Shown: positions 34,306 through 42,245 of the stretch, in pieces
How positions within the stretch are numbered: position 1 is the stretch's first letter
Layout: each line of letters opens with the position of its first letter
Assembly: GCA_037178675.1 (NCBI GenBank)
Contig: JAYMGJ010000481.1
Location: 1-64,000 of the forward strand
DNA from: Scleroderma bovista
Lineage: Eukaryota; Basidiomycota; Agaricomycetes; Boletales; Sclerodermataceae
Reading direction: 5' to 3'
Length of the DNA: 64,000 bases
Position numbers and translations under genes: made by a program
Notes under the pieces: model-generated
What the model saw: only the letters and a program-made list of their open reading frames with translations
The model's database searches: none
What the model was told of the DNA's origin: nothing

Positions 34306-35572
34306 CTGCTAACAGTAAGGTGTGTAACTAAGGCCTCTGTGGCCTGACACTTCTCCTGACGCACGAATGCCCGGACTGTAAGGTCCCCCAGGGGTCCGCC
34401 GCGTTCCGCCGCACATTTTAGTCGTGCCGTCTGGCGAATTGGAGAAGAGTTCGTGGTCTGTCTGTCTGGGGTTCTGTTCAGACACGGTCCCGGCTGCTTA
34501 GTAATGAGTCTGTGGAACCAAGAGGGGATCAAGTGTACTACTCCGTACTTCCTGTGGCAAATTAGGGCCGTTTCCGCGTGTGTCCAACAGGTATGGACTT
34601 GGTGTTGGCGGCATGGTATGACATGTCAGTTTGCGGGTGGGTGGAAGTGTGGTGGTATGCCGGTCTTGATCCAGGGTGTTGCGTCCCTCTTGAGTGGGTC
34701 GGGTTGAGCGGGGATCTGCAACGTTTGCATCGTCGGACAGGGACATTCAAGTCCCGGTGTTCTTCGTCATGTTCCATTTGGTAGTAGTATCTTTCTCCTA
34801 TGTGACGGCACTTGTGGTGAGGACACCTGTCCTTGCTGTTTGGCTTTTGCTCCTGTGGGGATCTGTGTCAGGGTTGTGTTATACTAAAGGCAGGCATCAC
34901 CGAGTGGAGAAAGGAGTTGAGCATGGGCTGAGTTGACGGCATGCTGCATGTTGCATAGGGCATGTTGAGATCTTTGTTACGTTTGGCGCTGCCCTGTGTG
35001 GGGTTGGGTCATCTAGGGTTGTTGCTTTTGGGGGGAGTGGGTATGTTGTCGAATACCAAGTGTAAGTGTTTTGTACTGTCTATATATCCGAACAACGCTT
35101 GTTGTGTTGTGCAGTCTTCCCAGATAGGAGGTGAGAAGTTGATGTCATGTTTTGACCCAGCTTCTGTTGAAGTATGTGTCATTTCTGTCATACCTAGGGC
35201 AATCAAATAAGAAATGATGAACTTATTCTATTTGGTTGTCACCGCACTAAAGGCACATAGGAGTGGTGCTCTTCTTGATATGCTTGTTTAGCGGGATGTT
35301 GCCTGTACAGAGTTGAACATAGATTGCTGTGTGTTTCTTCTTCAGGTGACCTGCGAGTCGTAGGAACAATTTTGGCGTGTGCGAGAAATCTAGCACTTCA
35401 ATGTGGGTGGTCCTTCCAGTTTTCGCACCACCTTCTCTGGAGTTGGTTTTCGTGGGTCTGTTTGCAGAGGTGCTCAGTGGGAATTTCTGGTTTCCTTGTC
35501 GTCGAGGTCCTTCTTCTCTTGGAGGTGTCGGACCAGTTTTCTGAAATGGAACAGTAGATAATGTCCCGGTTT

Positions 35573-35733
35573 TTTTTTTTTTTTTTTTTCTTTTTAAAGT
35601 CAATTTCAGTGCATTCAGGGAGCTAGTCCCTATGTTGCACTAAGCTACTGTATTCCTAGCTAGCAGGGGCCCCTGTGGCCCAACTTACCCCCGGTGCACA
35701 AATGCCCTGCCGGCAGGATTATAGATCCCCCAG
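35573..35733 (-). mobile_element. short retroposon S3 with target-site duplication
   Basis: An insertion of about 160 bp into the LINE. AATGTCCCGGTTT is present on both sides (35560-35572 and 35734-35746). A T run begins at 35570 (poly-A tail on the minus strand). A stem-loop is formed by AGTGCA/AGGGA (35608-35613, 35617-35621) and TCCCT/TGCACT (35627-35631, 35636-35641). Upstream words (GGGCCAC, GCATTTGTGC, GGGATCTAT) match S1 and the LINE's own 3' end. It is either a SINE or a severely 5'-truncated LINE. Confidence 0.75.
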
Positions 35734-36321
35734 AATGTCCCGGTTTGCCTGTGGGTCGCGCACCTGATCTGATTACTGCCTGATTGTCGGCAAATATCGT
35801 TTCTGGGAAAGTTGTCTCATTTCTTGTCGACAGAAGTTGGGCTGCGAGGGTTAATCCGACCGCCTCAGCTTCGATCACTGTGTGTTCAGTGTCGTCTCCT
35901 AGATTGCATCCATTGCAGTGTTGCTACGTGTTTGAAGTCTACTTAGAGGGATGGTGCTGGATCCATCAGTGAACACCATGGTTCGGGTGTTATCTGGAAC
36001 TCTGTGATGGAGCTGGCTATAGAGGTGGTGAATGGAGTGCGTGAGTCTGGGTGGGTGGGGCATTGGTGTATGGTTTTTATTGTCCTTGAATTCACTGTGA
36101 GACTCCACATCATGATATGGAGGGCCGATTGGTGGCGCTTTACCTGCCCTCGCTTAAGGGTGACGTTACCATCTATCGGTGTGTGGCACGCTGTCTGGAA
36201 TTGCTGGCAGAGAAAAACCGGCTAAAAACAATGAATGAGACAAATTTGAGGGAGTGGAGACTCACGGGTCAGGACATGAGGATCACCAGGTAATGCGGCC
36301 ATTCGGAACTACTTCGTGTGA

Positions 36322-37620
36322 TATGCAGTGCAGATGCTATGGAACTGTAACCCTTCAAAAAATCTGTGAAGTAAATATTCTTGAATGCTCGATTTAGGTT
36401 ACTTTTCCGAGTGTATAGCAGTAAATCAACTCGATAATGGTAGCTACTACATAGCACATGCATTTCCACTAATTCTCACCGTTGCACTTGGGTGACAGGA
36501 CTGCCATCGTGGTCGTGCGCTAAGGCAGCCTGTGTTGGGACGTGGGGCCATCATCGTGCTGATGGCGGCCGTGGCCGTGGCAGTCGACTTGCTGTAGTAT
36601 GGGGCCGTAGTCACAGACGTGCTGGAGTGGTGGGGTCCGCTGTTGTCCAGGTGGTGGTGGTGGTGGTGGTGGTACCTGTTGTCGCCGCAGAAAACGGCCA
36701 GTGCAGCCAGTGTTGACAAATATGCTGATGCTAATCAGAAAATGTCCGCCAAGTTCCTGAGCTATTATAGCGTAGTGACCTCAGCAAGTCTAGTCCCGTT
36801 CCCGTTCCCGTTCCCATCCCATTCACCACTGCTTCCACATTTACCACCACGGACAACAACAGCCACCACTACCGGTACTGGGACAACAACGGACCTACCA
36901 TCCAGCGCATCGATGGCCACCACCAGAACCAGCTCGTCAAGCTGCAGGAACATCCCGGCAGCAAGCATCCAGCCGAGCGGAAGCCCAGGCATAGTTTAGT
37001 GGACTTTTCTTCCGAACGACAACAGTCTACACCATCTCGTGCGCCCTCACAGTCGCACGTCACTCATTTGAACCCACCCACCTCTCCCATTTAAGCCATG
37101 TAGTAGTTTACTTACACTGGCCTATAATGTCACCTTATCATCCAGACCATCCATAACTGCAGTGAGACCTATAGACAACCAGGTGGCCCGCCCACCCAGC
37201 GGCTCCACCTTCCTTGTCCCCGCCAAGCTAATTCTCAGCTCAGCCCAACCAACATAGGTCGCACACAGCCCACACCTGCGAGAGACGAGGCTGGAGCAAC
37301 CTTTTTGCAACTAACAATGAGCATGATGGTCCTGCCATCCCAGCAAAACTAACTACTGCCCACCTTTGGTGACGCCCAGCATCAAAGGCTCCTCCTTCAC
37401 TGCACAGCAGCATTTCCAAGCAGAATTAGTAGAATTGCATGTAGTAGATACTATCATTGAATTGATTTACGGCTATACACTTGGAAATGTAACCTAGTGT
37501 AAATTGCACATTCATGCACACCTAAACGTGCATGTGAGCTTACCTACATAACCATGCATTCAAGGATATTTACTTCGCGGATTTTTTTATGTTACAGTTC
37601 CATATGCTGCTGCTGTGAAG
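36322..37620. repeat. element or pair with about 150-bp inverted ends
   Basis: The left arm (about 36335-36480) recurs inverted at about 37390-37615. Examples: TATGGAACTGTAAC at 36341 and GTTACAGTTCCATA at 37592, and GAAGTAAATATTCTTGAATG at 36370 against CATTCAAGGATATTTACTTC at 37556. GTGTATAGCAGTAAATCAAC is also shared, inverted. The right arm has about 60 extra bases. The interior contains (GTG)n at 36653-36672 and a CCCGTT triplet near 36796. No transposase or target duplication was found. Confidence 0.6.
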
Positions 37621-38585
37621 TCAAAAAAATAGTCAGCAGCTCCCAGAACTCCACACGATCTAGGGGTTGCATTGACTCCGACTGTGCACCCACGGAGTAC
37701 CGCTCCCTACGTTTCGCTGATAGGCACTGTTGCATTCGCGTGCGCTTGAAAACTCCCGGGATCAACCAAATTTACCCTGTACATCCGCCCAGAGGACGTC
37801 CAAGGCGACCACACTCGCTCCGCATCTCGAGTATGACCTCCGTATCAATTTGGAGGAGGGCGCAAGCCCTCCGCTGGGTACTGTGTATTCCCTCTCCAAA
37901 ACTGAATTAGAGGCGCTCCGAACTTTCTTCAATGAGCATCTTTCATACGGCTTCATCCAACAGTTGACCTCTGCTCATGGAGCCCCTGTCTTTTATGTCC
38001 ATAAAAACGATGGATCACTCCGCCTTTGCGTTGATTACCGAATACAGAAAAAAATATTGAAAAAAGACCGCTACCCATTTCCCTTGATTTCAGATCTACT
38101 TGAATCTCCTAGCAAGGCTAAAATCTACTCCAAGATTGATCTCCGCTATGCGTACCATTTGGTCTGCATCGCTGAAGGAGATGAGTGGAATACTGCGCTC
38201 CGCATGCGCTATGGGTCTTTCGAGTGGAACGTCATGCCATTCTGGCTGACCAATTCTCCTGTGGCTTTTCAAATATTTTTTAATAGTATCCTCTCTGACA
38301 TGCTCAATGTCTGCATCATAATCTACTTGGACGACATTCTCATCTACTCTGGAGACCTCAAGTCCCATCAAAAGCATGTCCGTGAAGTCCTCCAACGCCT
38401 CCGAGAGCATAACCTCTTGCCGTTGGGACGTCTACCCAAAAGAGGGGGATGGGGACTATTCTCGAGTAAATCTGCACAATCTCCGACCAATGTTCACCCA
38501 AGAACAACTTGCGTCCTCCCTCAGGGAAACCATCCTATTAACTCCGGAAATACGCGCCACTATCCTCATTGACATGGAGAAACAC

Positions 38586-38594
38586 CAAAAATAC
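38586..38594 (+). repeat. left 9-bp target duplication of palindrome
   Basis: CAAAAATAC, identical to 39683-39691. Removing 38595-39691 rejoins the surrounding pol sequence in frame. Confidence 0.85.
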
Positions 38595-38607
38595 CAGGCT
38601 CCTTCAC

Positions 38608-38733
38608 GCCTCCGCTGGGAGTGAGAGGGGCGCGAGACTTAGTGAAATTCTGAGTGGATGGATGATTATATAATCGCACGTGGACAATTCAAACCCAGCA
38701 TAACCTTAATCCCCTCACACTCCCAGCGGGGGC
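38608..38733. repeat. small inverted-repeat module in left arm
   Basis: GCCTCCGCTGGGAGTGAGAG at 38608 and its inverted partner ending 38733 (CTCACACTCCCAGCGGGGGC) match at 21 of 23 positions, enclosing about 80 bp. The mirror-image module in the right arm is 39544-39669. It may be a separate MITE caught before the arm was copied, or the sub-terminal repeat of the foldback element. Confidence 0.65.
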
Positions 38734-39037
38734 TGCAAGAAAACATTTGTAAACAACATCAGCCACACGTCGGACTATGAAATAAAATGGGTTGCAAGAC
38801 AATAAATCTGGCGCGGTTATATAATAAACCACATGAGGCAGGTGCAGAGCATTATCTAATGTCGGAGCACAAATATTCACTAGGAAAACTTTCGAGTAGT
38901 ATTGACTAGCAAATAATGCTAATGGGGTGTGCACAAAAAAAAAGTACAAAGTACAAAGAGAGGACACATGTGTGTATATGATTGAAATGGGGCAAATGAG
39001 AAGGCAAGATGGGGCCCGAAAAAAAGTGCACACAAGG

Positions 39038-39091
39038 GGACTTGAACTGGCACCTTAGGTAAAAAGAAGAAGGATGTCAACCATTGAACTA
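39038..39091 (-). promoter_or_regulatory. tRNA-like Pol III A and B boxes, left arm
   Basis: On the minus strand: A-box-like TAGTTCAATGG (39091-39081) and, 33 bases on, B-box-like GTTCAAGTCC (39047-39038). Both fit the tRNA internal promoter consensus (TRGYnnAnnnG, GTTCRAnnC). The T-stem would not pair, so this is not an intact tRNA gene. Confidence 0.5.
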
Positions 39092-39186
39092 AAAGTCCAA
39101 TAATGTTATTGTCAACAATGCAAATATGACCAAATCGACTACATTTAGTCATATTTGCGTTGATGACAAAGATAACAATGCCTTTA

Positions 39187-39240
39187 TGGCTTAATGGTTG
39201 ATGTCCCTCTTCTTTTTACCTAAGGTGCCAGTTCAAGTCC
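39187..39240 (+). promoter_or_regulatory. tRNA-like Pol III A and B boxes, right arm
   Basis: TGGCTTAATGG (39187-39197) and GTTCAAGTCC (39231-39240), the mirror of the left-arm pair. The two arms differ in this inner region, yet both keep the box consensus. The intervening CTTCTTTTTACCTAAGG resembles a decayed anticodon arm, but I cannot assign an isotype. Confidence 0.5.
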
Positions 39241-39682
39241 CCTTGTGTGCAATCTTTTTAGGCCCCATCTTGCCTTCTCATTTGCCCCATTTCAATCATA
39301 TACACACATGTGTCCTCTCTTTGTACTTTGTACTTTTTTTTTGTGCACACCCCATTAGCATTATTTGCTAGTCAATACTACTCGAAAGTTTTCCTAGTGA
39401 ATATTTGTGCTCCGACATTAGATAATGCTCTGCACCTGCCTCATGTGGTTTATTATATAACCGCGCCAGATTTATTGTCTTGCAACCCATTTTATTTCAT
39501 AGTCCGACGTGTGGCTGATGTTGTTTACAAATGTTTTCTTGCAGCCCCCGCTGGGAGTGTGAGGGGATTAAGGTTATGCTGGGTTTGAATTGTCCACGTG
39601 CGATTATATAATCATCCATCCACTCAGAATTTCACTAAGTCTCGCGCCCCTCTCACTCCCAGCGGAGGCGTGAAGGAGCCTG

Positions 39683-39691
39683 CAAAAATAC
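39683..39691 (+). repeat. right 9-bp target duplication of palindrome
   Basis: CAAAAATAC, identical to 38586-38594. Confidence 0.85.
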
Positions 39692-39734
39692 ATCCTCGCA
39701 GCTGAGATGGCCATTGCGCAACAGTTCTATGAAG

Positions 39735-40071
39735 TGTAAAGAATTGAACCTTTATGATCAAGCCTACAAGCTTCCGACATTTCCGGAGCGCAGGAAAATT
39801 TGGCTCCGGACCTTCGGAAGCACAGGGACTTGGTTCCACCACTAGGAACCCCGGAAGCAACCTAATCAAACTTTCACATGGTTATGTGCCTATTAATTTT
39901 ACGTTATATTTTGTGTACCTTTCTTCCGTTACTTCCTTAGCTTAGTCCGAGCTTATTTCTGCCCCATATATATATACTCCCTTTACACGTTCTTTTCCCT
40001 CAGTCGTCTTGCCTCACTACTGGCAGTTGGCTGAGCTTGGGCGCTACTACCCTTTACTTAGAATTTTTTCA
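39735..40071 (+). mobile_element. solo LTR family C, copy C1
   Basis: Starts TGTAAAGAATTGAACC and ends TAGAATTTTTTCA, 337 bp, flanked by a perfect 5-bp duplication TGAAG (39730-39734 and 40072-40076). A TATATATATAC run precedes the ACTCCCTTTACACG start-site-like region. It is inserted in the G1 integrase C-terminal region; the frame QQFYE to GPADV reads through if the LTR and one TSD are ignored. This is the cleanest solo LTR in the window. Confidence 0.92.
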
Positions 40072-40671
40072 TGAAGGCCCCGCAGATGTGAAAATAACAA
40101 CTTCGCCAGATTTCAAAATAGGTGATCATGTCTATGTGAAAGTAAAATACTTCAGGTCTAGGCACGCCTCCAAGAAACTGTCTAACAAGAATTTTGGACC
40201 CTTCGAAATAATAGAAAAACCTGGATCCCTTTCATTCACGCTGACTCCCTGAAACCATAAAGTCCGTGACTTCCCACCCAAGTAATATTCCCCACCGTGT
40301 ACAAACACTGCCACCTCCGTCGAGATCGACGGAGAAATCGAATGAGGTTGAGGAAATCCTCGACTCGAAGATTGACAGGAGAAGGCGTCACTGAAAACTC
40401 CTCTACCTGGTCTGCTGGGCTGGATACGCCGGTCCCGACAAAGAAACTTCGTGGCTACTCGCCATGGAGCTTGACCACTCATCCAAACTTGTCACTGGCT
40501 ACCATGTGAAGTATACAAAGAAACCTGGCCCTTACCAACCCAACTGACAACTCCACCTTATTCTTCCAACTCTGTCATTTGCACAATTCTCAAGTTCAAA
40601 CCAATTCATTCTAGTCCAGTAGTAGTACAAGAATAAAGCAAAAACAAATAAAAAATATGTAAAAGTCTCCA

Positions 40672-40998
40672 TGTGTCCGCTAATCGTCCTCCCCCTCCTC
40701 CCCCTCCGGTGTGCCATCTTCATAGTCAGCCTCCACCCCTTCTCCACCTCTTGCGCCACCGCTGTTATTTTCTTCCGCATCACATTGACAACCCTTCCAC
40801 AAACTGGTGCTGCATGACCACGCTGATGTGGTCCATGTCAGCAGTCCGCTTCTCCTCCATTTCTGCGCGTCTCCTCTGCAACTCCAAGTGCTCGCGTTCC
40901 AGTTCGAGCCGCTCCCTCTCGATTTCCACCCACTCCCACTCTCTCGCCTCCGACGCCCCCATTCGCTTGGTGAGCTGCGCTAGCGTCTGATCAAGCAT
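40672..40998 (-). pseudogene. antisense coiled-coil ORF fragment downstream of G1
   Basis: On the minus strand, from 40998: MLDQTLAQLTKRMGASEARE, then a nearly pure coiled coil (WVEIERERLELEREHLELQR RRAEMEEKRTADM) and a stop near 40783; Gly/Arg-rich decay follows. It lies about 170 bp after the G1 chromodomain in the opposite orientation. A longer antisense gene lies in the same place after G2 (44860-45977), so the two are probably the same accessory gene. The N-terminal part is missing. Confidence 0.5.
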
Positions 40999-41096
40999 AT
41001 GCGCTGTTCCTCCGCCATTTCCCGGGGCACCCCTTCAGTCCACCACAGGTCCGATCGTACGCACCTACCTCCGCCCCACTTCTCCATTTAGAACTA

Positions 41097-41546
41097 TGTT
41101 CCCACTTTTCTTCCGCTGTTGTTCCTGTATCCGTTCGTACCTTTCTTGTCCCGTTCCCGTTTTAGTTTAGTCTTTGATTAATGATGTCATCTCTGATCTG
41201 TTGTCTCTTATTTCCGTTCCTACTCACCTGTACTCCTCCGCTCTGTAATATAAATTCTCCATACATCAAGGGGCTATATCCTCAGTTTGAATATCAGCTT
41301 CAATACCTCACACGAACTCCACTCTGTTCTCCCCTGAACTCCTCTTCCTTTTGACAACTTCGACTTCTGTCGGACTTCTGTCCCTCTGTCCTCTGAAATA
41401 TGAGGACGCTGGTATCGCAAGGGCACAGCACATACGCTGAAGCTGAAGTCCTCAACAATTCTGCAACCTTCCTGTTACTCGTCAACACACCCCTTTGCTC
41501 TTAACTCCGCTCGTGTCGGAGTCCATCGGAGGAAACGGTTCTGACA
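41097..41546 (+). mobile_element. LTR-like fragment D2
   Basis: Ends GGAAACGGTTCTGACA like D1 and has a TAATATAAATTCTCC TATA-type region near 41247, followed by pyrimidine-rich U5-like sequence. The 5' limit (TGTTCCCAC at 41097) is a guess. It could be the 3' LTR of G1. Confidence 0.45.
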
Positions 41547-42245
41547 CTGCCCAGCACTAAATACAATATATTATGAAAGCATTGTGCATATCTAAACATG
41601 ATTAAACTTCTAGATCATCCATGTCGCTGTGTTCCACGTTCCCTTCACCATCATACCCTCAATTTCAGCCCTTCTGCATGCGGCTGTTTGTGGCGATTTT
41701 TGTTTGCCACTTTTTCCTGCACTGCTGCTCTTTTTGTGGTCAACAACTCATTGGTAGAATTCTTGATAGACTTGGCATGGCCAACCATAGTACTTGAAAA
41801 TAGGCAGAGTTGGGTCTTGTCCAATCATTCCCATGGCATATGCTTGACATATAGCACATCAAGGGTGTGCTTTCCCATTTTGGTATATCTCACACTAAGT
41901 GAGCTGATAACACACATTTTGAATTGTCCTCACCGGCATCATTCTGACACACACAATTCTCAATATTTCTTGGATTAACACAAGGGTGAAGTAGCCCACA
42001 TGGTCCTTAACTTAATCCACTTTTTTTGATACTTCTTTAGTTGTATTTGGCTGTATAATATGCTAAATACTCCAGTCCCAGCCAAAGATTTGTTATCTGT
42101 ACTTCAATAAGTTGCTCAAAAGTCCTGACACTCATGGCTGATATAGCACAATATGAAATGTATGTGCTAAAACATCAGCAAGGTGTGACTGAAATTAATG
42201 AGTTAAGTGGCTTTGGTGCAAGTGCTTGTGAATGACCATACTCCG
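41547..42245. other. AT-rich interval, nothing recognised
   Basis: No domain or repeat was recognised on either strand. It separates LTR D2 from the point where a second Gypsy pol begins just after its RT YLDD motif. Confidence 0.4.

Larger units (their letters stand above)
34242..36225 (-). pseudogene. LINE (non-LTR retrotransposon) 3' part: RNase H and C-terminus
   Basis: Read on the minus strand. Near 36050 are TRTMVFTDGSS (first RNase H Asp), then EAEAVGLTLAAQLL (Glu) near 35870 and ETIFADNQAVIRSGARPTGK (second Asp) near 35800. This pattern is typical of the RNase H domain of Tad-like LINEs. The frame is then interrupted by retroposon S3. Beyond it, KPGHYLLFHF-type sequence resumes, then HLKKKHTAIYVQLCTGNIPL NKH near 35330, and a Cys/His tail (MCL-stop-CGDNQIE...HHFLFDCPRY) near 35230-35190. 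That is the usual end of such ORF2 proteins. Stops and frameshifts are frequent. The 3' UTR runs to a stem-loop (34266-34305) and a short A-rich tail (34242-34254). The RT and endonuclease are absent: a 5'-truncated, dead copy. Confidence 0.75.
38595..39682. mobile_element. 1,088-bp palindromic foldback transposon
   Basis: Two 536-bp arms (38595-39130 and 39148-39682) are near-perfect inverted copies around a 17-base centre, and the outer 400 bp of each arm is almost identical. The ends read CAGGCTCCTTCACGCCTCCG inverted at the right. A perfect 9-bp target duplication (CAAAAATAC) flanks it, which is the size made by Mutator-like transposases. It carries no ORF of substance, so it would be non-autonomous. 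Each arm also contains a smaller inverted repeat and a pair of Pol III-like boxes, annotated separately. Confidence 0.88.
37680..40504 (+). pseudogene. chromovirus (Ty3/Gypsy) remnant G1
   Basis: Pol remnant with nested insertions. 37680-37800 is decayed protease-RT spacer. 37813-38420 is RT (EYDLRINLEEGASPPLGTVY, VFYVHKNDGSLRLCVDYR, KIDLRYAYHLVCIAEGDEW, IIYLDDILIYS with YLDD at 38324-38335). At about 38425 RT is joined directly to the RNase H-integrase linker (VYPKEGDGDYSRVNLHNLRP), so connection and RNase H are deleted. After the palindrome (38595-39682) the frame resumes as AAEMAIAQQFYE. After solo LTR C1 comes the integrase C-terminus (DFKIGDHVYVKVKYFRSRHA, NFGPFEIIEKPGSLSFTLTP), then a chromodomain at about 40345-40504. 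That reads EVEEILDSKIDRRRRH-stop-KLLYLVCWAGYAG with WLLAMELDHSSKLVTGYH, broken by one TGA. The integrase core is missing. Confidence 0.85.

Noticed and set aside
35247..35603. Lys-rich N-terminus of a minus-strand protein
   Set aside because: The Lys run is the poly-A tail of retroposon S3 read in frame, fused by chance to LINE sequence.
36653..36672. (GTG)n run as a functional element
   Set aside because: An ordinary trinucleotide microsatellite.
39180..39255. Intact tRNA gene in the palindrome centre
   Set aside because: A and B boxes fit, but the T-stem and acceptor stem do not pair and no clear anticodon loop exists; kept only as tRNA-like promoter boxes.
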